A DNA stretch of 64,000 nucleotides from positions 186,001 to 250,000 of the forward strand of contig NZ_CP029488.1 of NCBI RefSeq assembly GCF_003177035.1, given 5' to 3'. Position numbers and translations under genes: made by a program. The stretch is from Salinisphaera sp. LB1 (GTDB lineage Bacteria > Pseudomonadota > Gammaproteobacteria > Nevskiales > Salinisphaeraceae). Numbering within the stretch: position 1 is the first letter of the stretch; each line of letters opens with the position of its first letter. The notes below the pieces were generated by a model, which was not told where the DNA came from, searched no databases, and saw only the letters and a list, made by a program, of their open reading frames with translations. Shown here one piece after another: positions 20,790 through 31,615 of this stretch.

Positions 20790-21332
20790 CTATTTCCGCT
20801 GATAGGTTCCCACCAGTTGCGTATGCGCGATCACATGGCCCTGCATCGCCTTCAGCACCGCGGCGCGGTTCTTCAGGTGCGACGGCAGTCGCTCATCCAG
20901 CGCGAAGAGCTTGAAATGATAATGATGCACGCCGTCGCCCGGCGGCGGGCACATGCCCTGGTAATTCGCCTGGTGAGTACTGTTATCGGCGGTGACCGCC
21001 GGCCCGGGCAGCGGCTGGTCGCTGGCGCCCGGCGCCAGCACCGCGACATCCGTCGCCAGGTTGTACAACACCCAGTGCGTAAACAACCCACCGGGCGCAT
21101 CCGGGTCGTCCACGATCAGCGCCAGGCTTTTCGCGCGCGCGGGCACACCGGAAAAGGTCAGTGGCGGCGAGGTGTTGCCGCCGCTGCAACTGAAACGCGC
21201 GGGGATGGGCTGGCCGTTGTCGAAGGCCGGGGAGTGGATCGCCAGCGCCGCCTCGGCCTGGGCGCTGCCGATCAAAGCAAGCACCGTTACGATAATCCAT
21301 CCCAGCCGATAGCCCATCGATTGTCTGCCCAT
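20790..21332 (-). CDS. YbhB/YbcL family Raf kinase inhibitor-like (PEBP) protein
   Basis: 180 residues from the ATG at 21332; the next ATG at 21317 gives 175 and fits the signal peptide better (GWIIVTVLALIGSAQAEA), so either start is possible. The mature part is a PEBP fold: AFDNGQPIPARFSCSGGNTSPPL, LIVDDPDAPGG and HWVLYNL, then YQGMCPPPGDGVHHYHF with the anion-binding His residues. It is predicted periplasmic. The role of bacterial PEBP proteins is unclear. A GC-rich hairpin without a T-run lies just downstream at 20762-20779. Confidence 0.88.
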   Translation of the reverse strand: MGRQSMGYRLGWIIVTVLALIGSAQAEAALAIHSPAFDNGQPIPARFSCSGGNTSPPLTFSGVPARAKSLALIVDDPDAPGGLFTHWVLYNLATDVAVLAPGASDQPLPGPAVTADNSTHQANYQGMCPPPGDGVHHYHFKLFALDERLPSHLKNRAAVLKAMQGHVIAHTQLVGTYQRK

Positions 21333-21448
21333 TGCCGCAGTCCGCCATTTGGATTGGGCACTCAGATTATCAAGGACCCAGCATCGGCGTCCCGCGCCGA
21401 CGTCGGCCCGGCCGGCGCGATCCGCGTCCACGCCGCCCGCGACCAGGG

Positions 21449-24400
21449 TCAGCCGACGAATCGCCGCGCGTTGGCGAACAGCCGCGCCCAGGGGCTGGCC
21501 TCGCCCCAGGAATCCGGTGCCCAGGATAGATTGACCGTACGCGTGACGCGTTCCGGGTGCGGCATGCAGATGAATACGCGCCCGTCGGCATTGGACAGGC
21601 CGGTCACCCCCTGCGGCGAACCGTTCGGGTTGGCCGGATAGGATTCGGCCGCACCGCCGGCGTTCGCGGTATAGCGCATGCCGATCTGCCCGGCCGCGCC
21701 CAGACGCTCGAGATCCGCGGCCCGGGCGAAACGGGCATAACCCTCGCCGTGCGCGACCGCGATCGGCATCCGCGAGCCGGCCATGCCGTCCAGCAGTACC
21801 GCGTTCGATTCCAGGATTTCCACCGCGCTGGTACGGGCTTCGAACTGGCGCGAGGCATTGGCCACGAATTGCGGCCAGCCCTCGGTGCCCGGAATGAGCT
21901 CCGACAGGGCGGACAACATCTGGCAGCCATTGCATACGCCCAGCGCGAATGTGTCGTCGCGCGCGAAGAAATCGGCGAACGCCTTGCGCGCGTTGCGATT
22001 GAACAGGATCGACTTGGCCCAGCCCTGGCCCGCGCCCAGCACGTCGCCGTAGGAGAATCCGCCACAGGCCGCTACGCCCTGCATGTCGGTCAGCCGGACC
22101 TTGCCGGAGACAACTTCCGACATGTGCACGTCGATGGCATCGAAACCGGCGCGCGTGAAGGCGAACGCCATCTCGTTATGACCATTGACGCCCTGCTCGC
22201 GCAGGATCGCGATCTTCGGCCGCTCGGTGTTGACGTACGGCGCGGCCACATCCACCGCCGGATCGAAGGCGGGTTCGGCCGGCAGGCCGGGGTCGCTGGC
22301 ATCCAGCAGCGCCTCGTACTCGGCATCGGCGCAGGCCGGATCGTCGCGCAGCGCAGCCATGGCGTGACTGGTCGCGGCCCAAATACGCTGGGCCGCCACG
22401 CGTGCGACCGACAACACCTCGGCCCCGCCGTGGCGCGCCACTATGCGATCGGTCGTGTTGACGCCACCGATATCGGTGGCCGCCACGCCGGCATCGCGCA
22501 GCGTTGCGAGCGCGGTCTCGACATCGGCCGCCGCGACCTGGATCACCGCGCCCAGTTCCTCGGCGAACAACGCCGCCAACGGATCGCCGTCGAGTTCATC
22601 CAGCGTCACATCCACGCCCAGCCGCGCGGCAAAGCACATCTCGGCCAGGCACGTGGCCAGGCCGCCGTCGCTGCGATCGTGATAGGCCAGAATCCGGCCG
22701 TCCGCGGCCAGGGTCTGCACCGCCGCGAAGAAACCGCCCAGCGTGGCCGGCGCATCGAGATCCGGCGCCCGGTTGCCCAGCGCGCCGTAGACCTGGGCCA
22801 AGGCCGATCCGCCCAGACGATTACGGCCGGCGCCCAGATCCGCCAGAATCAGGCGGCTTTCGGTCGCCTCCGGTGCCACCAGCTGCGGTGTCAGCGTAGC
22901 GCGCGCCGATACCGTCGGCGCAAACGCCGAAACCACCAGCGACACCGGCGCACTCATCGTGCGCGAGCCGGCCGCGCCCGCCCAGCTCGCCCGCATCGAC
23001 AACGAGTCCTTGCCGACCGGGATCGCCAATCCGAGCGTACTGCAGAGTTGTTCGCCCACGGCACGCACGGTGTCGTACAGCCGTGCATCCTCCGCGGGAT
23101 CGCCGCAGGCGGCCATCCAGTTCGCGGACAGCCGCACGTCGGTCAGCCGGTCGATGCGCGCCGCCGCCAGATTGGTGATGGCCTCGCCGACCGCGATACG
23201 GCCGGACGCCGCCGCATCGATCAGCGCGACCGGGCTGCGCTCGCCCATGGCCATCGCCTCCCCGGTATCGCCGGTGAAGGCGGTCGTGGTTACCGCCACG
23301 TCGGCCACCGGCACCTGCCACGGCCCCACCATCTGATCGCGCGCGGTCATGCCGCCGACGCTGCGATCGCCGATGGTGATCAGAAACGACTTGCTGGCCA
23401 CCGTCGGCAGCCTGAGCACGCGCTCGAAGGCGTCGGCGATATCAATGCCGTCGCGATCCCAGGCCGGCAGCTCGATCGTTGCATGCACGGCCTCGCGCTG
23501 CATGCGCGGCGTCCGGCCCAGGAGCACGTCCATCGGCATGTCGACCGGGCGTGCAGTCTCGGCCGTGGCGGCTTCGCCGTCCTCGACCACCAGGTTCGGC
23601 TCGGCGGTCGCCCGGCCCACCACGGCATAGGGGCAACGCTCGCGTCCGGCGAGGGCCTCGAACACATTCAGCGCATCCGCCGGAATCGCCACGACATAGC
23701 GTTCCTGCGACTCGTTGCACCAGATTTCCATCGGCGACAGGCTCGGATCGGCCGACTGAATGTCCCGCAGGCGGATCGATCCGCCCCGATCATCGGCATC
23801 GATGATCTCGGGCAACGCGTTGGACAAACCGCCCGCCCCCACGTCATGAATCGAGGCGATGGGGTTGTTCTCGCCCAGGGCAATGCAGCCCTCGATCACT
23901 TCCTGGGCGCGCCGCTGCATTTCCGGGTTGGCACGCTGGACCGAGGCGAAATCGAGCTCGGCGGACGCCGAGCCGCTGGCCATCGACGAGGCCGCGCCCC
24001 CACCCAGCCCGATCAGCATGGCCGGGCCGCCCAGCACGATCAGGCAGGCCTCGACCGGCACTTCGTGCTTTTCGACGTGGCCCGGGCGCACATTGCCCAT
24101 GCCGCCGGCGATCATGATCGGCTTGGCGAAACCGCGCAGGCCCGTGGCCGCCGATTCATACTGGAAGGTACGAAAATAGCCGCCCAGCGCCGGCCGGCCG
24201 AACTCGTTGTTGTAGCGCGCTGCCCCGATCGGGCCTTCGAGCATGATATCCAGCGCGCTGGCCAGATGCGCCGGCGCATCGCCATCGGTTTCCCAGGGCT
24301 GCAGCGCGCCGGGGATGCGCAGATCGGCGACCGAGAAGCCCGCCAACCCGGCCTTGGGCTTGCCGCCGCGGCCGGTGGCCGCCTCGTCGCGGATCTCGCC

Positions 24401-25348
24401 ACCGGCGCCGGTAGCCGCGCCCGGCGCCGGGGCGATCGCGGTCGGGTGGTTGTGCGTTTCCACTTTCATCAGCAGATGCACATCTTCGTCGACCAGACGA
24501 TAGACGCGATCGCGATCCACCGTCATCCGGCTCGCGGGCGGGCCGGCGACCACCGCGGCATTGTCGCGATAGGCCGACAACACGCCCTCGGGCGCGGCCC
24601 GGTACGAACTGCGGATCATGTCGAACAGCGAGGCCGCCCGCGGCTCGCCATCGAGGGTGAATTCGGCGTTGAATATCTTGTGCCGGCAGTGCTCGGAGTT
24701 GATCTGGCCGAACATCATGAGCTCGACATCGGTGGGATCACGGTCGAGCGCCGCGTATTGCTCGGCGAGATATTCGAGCTCCTCGTCGGCCAGCGCCAGC
24801 CCCCAGTCGCGGTTGGCCGTGCGCAGGGCTTCCATACCCTTGCGGGCTAGGGGAACGCGCCGCAGCCGGCGCCGCTCCGGCACGGTGAACAACGTGTTCA
24901 GCAGGGCCCAGTCGTCGACGATCGATTCGGTCATCGGATCGTGCAGCACCGCTGAAGCGGCCAGTGCCGCCGCGCCCGGCGCGTGGTCGCCGAAACGATA
25001 GACCAGCGCGCGCTCGAGCCGGACCAGCGTCTTCACGCCGCTGTTGCGGGCGATGTCCTGGGCCTTGGTCGACCAGGGCGAGACCGTACCCAGACGCGGC
25101 ACCACAACCACGCCCTGCGCCCGCGGCGCATCGCCGTCGACCGCCAGCAGACGATGCAAGCGCTCTTGCGTGGCATCGTCGGGCTCGGCGGAAAACGCAG
25201 CGATATAGATCGCCTGCACGGCCATCCTGTCGACCGCAAGCCCGGCTCGGGCCAGGCCGGCGACCAGACGCTCACGCTCGAAATCGGCCAGCGCAGTCTC
25301 GCCGGCATAGATTTCGACCGTCGTTATCGATTCACCAGACTTCGCCAC
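21449..25348 (-). CDS. purL: Phosphoribosylformylglycinamidine synthase (single-chain PurL)
   Basis: 1299 residues from a GTG at 25348 that has GAGGG about 6 bases upstream; an ATG at 25384 would add 12 residues. This is the large gammaproteobacterial form that fuses PurS-like, FGAM synthase and glutaminase parts. Visible are NSEHCRHKIFNA near residue 220, the ATP-binding KVETHNHPTAIAPxxGAATG block and the C-terminal class-I amidotransferase with nucleophile Cys in GVCNGCQML, plus HGEGYARF and PHPERVTR for the His-Glu pair. It makes FGAM in purine synthesis. The start lies inside the end of the upstream MBL gene. Confidence 0.96.
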   Translation of the reverse strand: MAKSGESITTVEIYAGETALADFERERLVAGLARAGLAVDRMAVQAIYIAAFSAEPDDATQERLHRLLAVDGDAPRAQGVVVVPRLGTVSPWSTKAQDIARNSGVKTLVRLERALVYRFGDHAPGAAALAASAVLHDPMTESIVDDWALLNTLFTVPERRRLRRVPLARKGMEALRTANRDWGLALADEELEYLAEQYAALDRDPTDVELMMFGQINSEHCRHKIFNAEFTLDGEPRAASLFDMIRSSYRAAPEGVLSAYRDNAAVVAGPPASRMTVDRDRVYRLVDEDVHLLMKVETHNHPTAIAPAPGAATGAGGEIRDEAATGRGGKPKAGLAGFSVADLRIPGALQPWETDGDAPAHLASALDIMLEGPIGAARYNNEFGRPALGGYFRTFQYESAATGLRGFAKPIMIAGGMGNVRPGHVEKHEVPVEACLIVLGGPAMLIGLGGGAASSMASGSASAELDFASVQRANPEMQRRAQEVIEGCIALGENNPIASIHDVGAGGLSNALPEIIDADDRGGSIRLRDIQSADPSLSPMEIWCNESQERYVVAIPADALNVFEALAGRERCPYAVVGRATAEPNLVVEDGEAATAETARPVDMPMDVLLGRTPRMQREAVHATIELPAWDRDGIDIADAFERVLRLPTVASKSFLITIGDRSVGGMTARDQMVGPWQVPVADVAVTTTAFTGDTGEAMAMGERSPVALIDAAASGRIAVGEAITNLAAARIDRLTDVRLSANWMAACGDPAEDARLYDTVRAVGEQLCSTLGLAIPVGKDSLSMRASWAGAAGSRTMSAPVSLVVSAFAPTVSARATLTPQLVAPEATESRLILADLGAGRNRLGGSALAQVYGALGNRAPDLDAPATLGGFFAAVQTLAADGRILAYHDRSDGGLATCLAEMCFAARLGVDVTLDELDGDPLAALFAEELGAVIQVAAADVETALATLRDAGVAATDIGGVNTTDRIVARHGGAEVLSVARVAAQRIWAATSHAMAALRDDPACADAEYEALLDASDPGLPAEPAFDPAVDVAAPYVNTERPKIAILREQGVNGHNEMAFAFTRAGFDAIDVHMSEVVSGKVRLTDMQGVAACGGFSYGDVLGAGQGWAKSILFNRNARKAFADFFARDDTFALGVCNGCQMLSALSELIPGTEGWPQFVANASRQFEARTSAVEILESNAVLLDGMAGSRMPIAVAHGEGYARFARAADLERLGAAGQIGMRYTANAGGAAESYPANPNGSPQGVTGLSNADGRVFICMPHPERVTRTVNLSWAPDSWGEASPWARLFANARRFVG

Positions 25349-26100
25349 GACAGACCCTCGTTTTGGTTGGCAACATGCACCCAATCCGGCGTGCAGGCCA
25401 GCGCTTGTGCCAGCGCGGCCTGCGCCAGTTCCGGGCGATTGTTGGATTCGGACAGATGCGCGACCACGACATGCTGCAGCGCACTGGTATCAATATCCGC
25501 TACCAGTGCGGCGGCGTCGGCGTTGCTAAGGTGGCCGAGCCGGCCGGCCACACGGGCCTTGAGGCTTGCCGGATACGGCCCGCCCGCCAGCATGTCGGGG
25601 TCGTGATTGGATTCGATGATGAGTGCGTCGCAGGCATCGACCATGGCCCGGACATGCGGCGTCACATGGCCGATGTCCGACAACACGCCCAGTCGCTGCG
25701 CGCCGTTGCCGATGACAAGCTGCGCGGGTTCGCGCGCGTCATGCGGCACCGGATACGGGAATAATTCGAGATCGCCGATGGCGAAGGGTTCGTGCGGGGA
25801 ATACAGCTCGGTGGCCGCGAGTTCGCTGCCGAGCGTCGCCGCGTGTGTGCCCGGCGTGAGCCAGACTGGCAGGTCATGCGCGCGCGAGAAGCGCGATACG
25901 CCCTTCCAGTGGTCGTCGTGTTCATGGGTGATCACGAGGGCATCGATATCGGCGGGCACGAGGGCCAGCCGCGCCAGGCGTTTCTCGATCTCGCGGGCGG
26001 AAAAACCGCAATCGACCAGAAGCCGCGTAGCGCCCTGCTCGACCACCAGCGCGTTGCCCTTGCTGCCGCTGCCCAACAGGGCGAAGCGCATGGCCGTCAT
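25324..26100 (-). CDS. MBL-fold metallohydrolase, YycJ-like
   Basis: 258 residues (an internal ATG at 26091 is equally plausible). The N-terminal RFALLGSGSKGNALVVEQG and the zinc motif HEHDDHWKG (HxHxDH) place it in the WalJ/YycJ branch of the metallo-beta-lactamase superfamily; further ligands appear in SDIGHVT and AHLSESNN. Members are predicted phosphodiesterases or nucleases acting on nucleic acids or small phosphodiesters; the substrate here is unknown. No signal peptide is seen. Its 3' end overlaps purL and its start follows the DUF1820 gene by 2 bp, so the three are probably co-transcribed. Confidence 0.88.
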   Translation of the reverse strand: MTAMRFALLGSGSKGNALVVEQGATRLLVDCGFSAREIEKRLARLALVPADIDALVITHEHDDHWKGVSRFSRAHDLPVWLTPGTHAATLGSELAATELYSPHEPFAIGDLELFPYPVPHDAREPAQLVIGNGAQRLGVLSDIGHVTPHVRAMVDACDALIIESNHDPDMLAGGPYPASLKARVAGRLGHLSNADAAALVADIDTSALQHVVVAHLSESNNRPELAQAALAQALACTPDWVHVANQNEGLSWRSLVNR

Positions 26101-26102
26101 GC

Positions 26103-26471
26103 TCAGGAGTGGCTGCCGGAGCCGTGGCCCCCCGAGCCGGGCCCCTGTCGGGTGTAGACCGGAAACGGACGCACCTTGGATTCGCCATCGGCCGGCGTGA
26201 TCTTCGCCGTGCCGCGCCGCTCGACCTCGTCGATGCGGATGATCGCGTGCATGGGGATGTAACTGCGCTTGACCTCGGCGAACTCGTCGGCGAGCTTCTC
26301 CTCGGCCGGATCGATCACGAGCGTGGTGCGCTCGCCGAAGTCCAGTTCCTCGATTTCTACGAAACCGAACAGGCCGCCCTGGGAGACCGAGCGCGCATAG
26401 ACTTCGTAGACTTCGCCCTGATTGTAGAACGCCACGCGATACAACCGGCGATTTGAATCGGCGTTGGCCAT
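26103..26471 (-). CDS. DUF1820 family protein
   Basis: 122 residues from the ATG at 26471; the frame continues upstream into the tRNA gene, which cannot be coding. The sequence RLYRVAFYNQGEVYEVYARSVSQGGLFGFVEIEELDFGE and the block RSYIPMHAIIRIDEVERRGTAKI match DUF1820, a small family of gammaproteobacteria with no known function. The C-terminus is a Gly/Ser/His-rich tail. It is the first gene of a likely DUF1820-MBL-purL transcript starting just after tRNA-Ser. Confidence 0.88.
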   Translation of the reverse strand: MANADSNRRLYRVAFYNQGEVYEVYARSVSQGGLFGFVEIEELDFGERTTLVIDPAEEKLADEFAEVKRSYIPMHAIIRIDEVERRGTAKITPADGESKVRPFPVYTRQGPGSGGHGSGSHS

Positions 26472-26503
26472 GGGGCGAATCGATCGATGATCGGGTGGAG
26501 AAA

Positions 26504-26595
26504 TGGCGGAGAGGGTGGGATTCGAACCCACGTGGGGCGGTTAGCCCCCAACCGATTTCGAGTCGGTGCCGTTATGACCGCTTCGGTACCTCTCC
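26504..26595 (-). tRNA. tRNA-Ser (anticodon CGA)
   Basis: On the minus strand, a 92-nt class II tRNA including an encoded CCA. The acceptor stem pairs GGAGAGG with CCTCTCC, the discriminator is G, and the anticodon stem-loop reads ACCGA-CTCGAAA-TCGGT, giving anticodon CGA (codon UCG). A long variable arm (about GGGGC/GCCCC) and the T-arm GTGGG-TTCGAAT-CCCAC are clear. The tRNA 5' end is about 45 bases from a good promoter at 26648-26676. Confidence 0.96.
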
Positions 26596-26647
26596 GTTGC
26601 TTGTCCGCAGCTGCAGATCGCGACTGACCCCGGCTGCGAAGTCGCGT

Positions 26648-26676
26648 ATGTTAAACGATCCGGATCGCTTTCCCAA
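26648..26676 (-). promoter_or_regulatory. Likely sigma-70 promoter of tRNA-Ser
   Basis: Reading the minus strand, TTGGGA (26676-26671) is followed after 17 bases by TAACAT (26653-26648), then a GC-rich discriminator (ACGCGAC) typical of stringently controlled stable-RNA promoters. A start of transcription near 26641 would put the mature tRNA 5' end about 45 bases downstream. The match is by eye only. Confidence 0.55.
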
Positions 26677-26704
26677 CACTTGATTCGATAATTCTTACAT
26701 AAAC

Positions 26705-28240
26705 GTGCCCGATACAATCCGCGGGCCGGGCGCCGGTTCGCGGCGCAGGGCCTCGACACTATTTCCAGGACGCCGCTTCGGCCCGCTGTTCGCGCTGATC
26801 GTACTGATCGGGGCCGGCGCGTTGATGACCACCTGCGTCCATCGTCCCGATGCCCTGACCCAGGTCCAGCGCAGCGGCGTGTTGCGCGTGGCGACGATCA
26901 ATTCAGCCCGCACTTATTATCTCGGCCCGCACGGCCCCAAGGGTTTCGAATACGATCTGGCGCGCGGCTTCGCCCAATCGCTGGGCGTAAAACTCCGTAT
27001 GATTATCGTGCCGGATCGCGCCGCCATCATCCAGGCGGTGAACAGCGGTCGGGCACAGATCGGTGCGGGGCTGGCGATCAGCCCCGGGCGCGATACCCGC
27101 GTGCGCTTCACCCCGCCCTATCTCAGCACCCCGCTGGACGCGGTCTATCGCCAGCACGCGAGCAAGCCCACCAAGCTCGCAGACCTGTCGGGCCGGCTCG
27201 TGCTGCCGGATAACACCGCGCTGGCGGCCTGGCTGCGCCGGCGCCATCCCGACCTGCAATTTACCGTCGACCGAACCGCGAACACCGAGGAACTCATGGC
27301 CCGGATCGCCCACGGCGATATCGATGCCACCGTGGCCAACGCCGACCTGGTCGCCATGAACCAGCGCTATTATCCGAAGTTACGCGTCGGGTTCACATTG
27401 AAAGGCGTGCGCCAGCAGATGGCCTGGGCGTTCGCCGGCACCGCGCTTGGCCACCGGCAGGACGGGCTCTACAACAAGGCGATCGCCTATCTCGAACAGG
27501 CGCGATCCAAGGGCCGAATCAAAATCCTGCACAACCGCTACTTCGGTCATGCCGCGCGCCTGGGATTCGTCGGCGGCGCCGAGTTCGCGCGGCAGGTCAA
27601 AAAACGGCTGCCGCGCTGGAAGCACTATTTCAAGAAAGCCGGCCGGAAATACGGCGTGGACTGGCGGCTGCTGGCGGCCATCGGCTATCAGGAATCGCGC
27701 TGGAATGCGAAGGCCGCCAGCCCGACCCACGTTCGCGGCATCATGATGCTGACCCGGGATACCGCGCAGCGCATGAACGTCGACAACCGCAGTAACCCGC
27801 AGCAATCGATCGACGGCGGCACCCGTTATCTGCTGCAATTGCGCAAACGCCTGCCCAAGGCCGTAAAGCCGCCGGATCGCACCTGGTTTGCGCTGGCCGC
27901 CTATAACCTCGGGCTCGGGCATGTGCTCGACGCCCGGCGCCTGCTCAAGCGGGCCGGGCGCAATCCGAACGTCTGGGTGAATCTGCGCGATGCACTGAGC
28001 TGGCTGTCGGAAAAGCGCTATCTCCAGCACACCCGCTACGGTTATGCCCAGGGCAAGCAGGCCGTCGCCTACGTCAGCGACATTCGCGCCTACTACGACA
28101 TCCTGAAGTGGATGACCAGCGACAAAAAGCGTCAGCACAAACCGGCGGCCCTGGACGAGCAACCCTCGGCCAGCGGCGCGGATCAGGGCGACGACAAGAA
28201 CACGCCGCCGGATATCAGCATCACGTCACCCGCTTTCTGA
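26705..28240 (+). CDS. mltF: Membrane-bound lytic murein transglycosylase F
   Basis: 511 residues from a GTG at 26705. It has the two-domain MltF layout: an N-terminal membrane segment (about 25-45), a periplasmic solute-binding-like domain (SBP_bac_3, about 55-300, SGVLRVATINSARTYY) and a C-terminal SLT catalytic domain with Glu330 in AIGYQESRWN and the LAAYNLGLGHVLDAR block. It cleaves peptidoglycan, and the regulatory domain is activated by muropeptides in characterised homologues. Its closeness to purL is a conserved gammaproteobacterial arrangement. A polar tail after about 480 is low-complexity. Confidence 0.93.
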   Translation: MPDTIRGPGAGSRRRASTLFPGRRFGPLFALIVLIGAGALMTTCVHRPDALTQVQRSGVLRVATINSARTYYLGPHGPKGFEYDLARGFAQSLGVKLRMIIVPDRAAIIQAVNSGRAQIGAGLAISPGRDTRVRFTPPYLSTPLDAVYRQHASKPTKLADLSGRLVLPDNTALAAWLRRRHPDLQFTVDRTANTEELMARIAHGDIDATVANADLVAMNQRYYPKLRVGFTLKGVRQQMAWAFAGTALGHRQDGLYNKAIAYLEQARSKGRIKILHNRYFGHAARLGFVGGAEFARQVKKRLPRWKHYFKKAGRKYGVDWRLLAAIGYQESRWNAKAASPTHVRGIMMLTRDTAQRMNVDNRSNPQQSIDGGTRYLLQLRKRLPKAVKPPDRTWFALAAYNLGLGHVLDARRLLKRAGRNPNVWVNLRDALSWLSEKRYLQHTRYGYAQGKQAVAYVSDIRAYYDILKWMTSDKKRQHKPAALDEQPSASGADQGDDKNTPPDISITSPAF

Positions 28241-28334
28241 TAGCGGTTTTAGCGCTTGAAAGCCTCGTCCGGCAAGGCGCCGAGGGCCGCATCCTGGCTG
28301 CCAGGCCCCGGACGCGGTTCCTTGAAGAAAACGA

Positions 28335-28522
28335 TCCGCAGATTCACGCAGATCGACGCAGATGCGGTTCTGCTTTCGTGGCATGGCGGATTCGAGGCGC
28401 GAACAGACGCCAAGTCAACAAACCCGGCGCAGAACAACGGGCAGGCGGTCATTCGCGCCACGATCGAACCAAGGCCTCCAACGACCAACCGCCATCTGCG
28501 TGAATCGGCGTCGATCTGCGGA
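28335..28522. repeat. Inverted-repeat-bounded element, unit 1
   Basis: The left arm (28335-28369) is built from repeated CGCAGAT words between TCCGCAGAT and GCGGTT. The right arm (28487-28522) is nearly its reverse complement. The 117-base interior shows no convincing frame. A diverged second copy in the same orientation lies 170 bp downstream (28692-28886), and both share the 5' flank GAAGAAAAC. It lies between mltF and cysH, where no gene is seen. Confidence 0.65.
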
Positions 28523-28586
28523 TAAATGCCTTACGGAACGAAGAGACAGGTCACGCGGCGCCCGAAACCAGGTCGGTCGCCAACCC

Positions 28587-28624
28587 AGTCCGCCAATGAA
28601 CGCGGAGTACGCCAATGGCGGACT
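28587..28624. repeat. Short near-palindrome between the two elements
   Basis: AGTCCGCCAAT at 28587-28597 is mirrored by AATGGCGGACT at 28614-28624 with one mismatch, around a centre GAACGCGGAGTACGCC. The motif resembles the arms of the 1793-1912 element (GTCCGCAAATGAACGC). It may be a minimal member of the same repeat family. No gene is seen here. Confidence 0.45.
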
Positions 28625-28691
28625 GGCATTTCGACCTGACGGATGAGCGGCGCCGTTGTGCTTTTCGGACTTCGCTAAGCGAAGAAAACTG

Positions 28692-28886
28692 TCCGCAGAT
28701 CAACGCAGATGCGGCTCTGCTCTCGCGGCGTAGCGGGCTCGAAGCGCTAACCGGAGACGGAGTCGACCGGAACGCCGAACTCGAAGGCTCCTTGGGAACG
28801 AAGAGTCAAAGGCGATTCGCGGCACGATCGGACTAGCACGTCCAACAATTAACCGCCATCTGCGTGAATCTGTGTTGCTCTGCGGA
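28692..28886. repeat. Inverted-repeat-bounded element, unit 2
   Basis: The left arm (28692-28714) begins TCCGCAGATCAACGCAGAT and ends GCGG. The right arm (28851-28886) begins AACCGCCATCTGCGTGAATC and ends TCTGCGGA. It is a diverged direct copy of 28335-28522, with the left arm one CGCAGAT word shorter. The stretch 28241-29052 as a whole holds only these repeats and the cysH terminator. Confidence 0.62.
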
Positions 28887-29000
28887 CAAATGCATTAAAG
28901 GAAAGGAGAAAGAAGTCCTGCGGCGCCCCGAAACCACGGATATAGCGAGTCCAGTACGCCACGCCCCAGGCGCCGATAGCTCAATGTGCGCGCGCCGGAC

Positions 29001-29030
29001 AAAAAAGAGCGCATGGGGTCCATGCGCTCT
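29001..29030 (-). terminator. Rho-independent terminator of cysH
   Basis: On the minus strand an 11-bp perfect stem AGAGCGCATGG / CCATGCGCTCT with a three-base loop is followed at once by six T residues. It lies 22 bp beyond the cysH stop. This is one of the clearest terminators in the window. Confidence 0.9.
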
Positions 29031-29052
29031 AGGCGTGCGAGACTGGGCCGGA

Positions 29053-29682
29053 TCAGGCCGAGAAACGGTTATGCAGACCGCATTCGCGGTTGCCCAGCAC
29101 CTTGGTCGGATCGTAATAATTGTTTTCGTTCGGCAGACCGTGCTCGATCAGGTAGCGTTCCATATCGATCTCGGTCCATTCCAGCACCGGGGCGACCTTG
29201 ACCACGCCGCCGGGCTTGTCCTGCGACACGGTCTCCATGCCCTGGCGGAACGCGGTCTGGTCACGACGCACTGCGGTCAACCAGACATCCGGGCTCATTT
29301 CGCGCATGGCGCGGCCGAACGGCTCGAGCTTCACCTGACGGGTGAATTCCTCGTGCTGCGGGTCATCCACATCGGGAATACCCATGATGGCATCGCGCCG
29401 CGCCGCCGACATCAGCGGATTGAATACGTGGATGTTCAGGCCGAGATCGGCGATCAGCTTCTCGGCGAACAGATAAGTCTTGCGCGTGGCGTAGCCGGAA
29501 TCGATCCACACGACATCCATGTCCGGCTGAGCGCGCACGGCCATGTGCAGGATCACGGCCTCGTAGGGGCCAAAGTTGGTGGTCACGATCGTGCGACCGT
29601 CGAGCGCGGCGGCCCAGTTCACGATCTCCTGCGGGTGCCGACCGGCGAGTTCGGCGTTGGCTTGGGCGGTATCGATGTCCAT
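29053..29682 (-). CDS. cysH: Phosphoadenosine phosphosulfate (PAPS) reductase
   Basis: 209 residues from the ATG at 29682; the ORF could start 5 codons earlier. The PP-loop-type TTNFGPYEAVILHMA block is near residue 36, VWIDSGYATRKTY is near 60, and the catalytic C-terminal Cys201 lies in RECGLH. This is the only cysteine in the protein, so the CC...CxxC cluster of APS reductases is absent. It is therefore probably the iron-sulfur-free, thioredoxin- or glutaredoxin-dependent type acting on PAPS. It reduces PAPS to sulfite for cysteine synthesis. No other cys genes are adjacent; it ends in a strong terminator. Confidence 0.92.
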   Translation of the reverse strand: MDIDTAQANAELAGRHPQEIVNWAAALDGRTIVTTNFGPYEAVILHMAVRAQPDMDVVWIDSGYATRKTYLFAEKLIADLGLNIHVFNPLMSAARRDAIMGIPDVDDPQHEEFTRQVKLEPFGRAMREMSPDVWLTAVRRDQTAFRQGMETVSQDKPGGVVKVAPVLEWTEIDMERYLIEHGLPNENNYYDPTKVLGNRECGLHNRFSA

Positions 29683-29898
29683 AAGACAAAACCTCACTTG
29701 GAGAAGAGCGAGCCGATCACTCGGTCTCGAATGGATTGCCGGCGATTGTAAGATCTATTCGGTTATTTTGAAGGGGCTTTTCGATATCGTTTGGTTATAT
29801 TCTTAGCATCGCGCCCGCGCGCGTGCGCCGCCCCGTGTATCGAGCTGCAAACTTGGCTACACTTGGGGGTCTACTTCTATCGAGTGCACGCGCTTCCT

Positions 29899-31560
<1,662 letters not shown>

Positions 31561-31588
31561 TCGCCGTTAGAACAGCGCAACGCCATCA

Positions 31589-31615
31589 AGCCCCGATCGA
31601 TCGACCGGGGCTTTT
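31589..31615 (+). terminator. Rho-independent terminator of ettA
   Basis: AGCCCC (31589-31594) and GGGGCT pair around a GATCGATCGACC-type centre that is itself palindromic, and the stem is followed by TTTT. It lies just past the ettA stop. Confidence 0.8.

Noticed and set aside
21557-24850. A 1097-codon open frame on the plus strand
   Set aside because: It lies wholly antisense to purL, which has clear family motifs. Long antisense frames are expected in GC-rich genes, and its composition (His/Arg/Gly-rich, no domains) is typical of shadows.
26504-26595. tRNA-Ser as the attachment site of an integrated island
   Set aside because: No partial tRNA copy or integrase gene is visible in the window, and flanking genes are core genes.
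28335-28886. Possible CRISPR array because of repeated CGCAGAT words
   Set aside because: The repeats are very short, lack equal-length unique spacers and form inverted arms of two elements; no cas genes are near.
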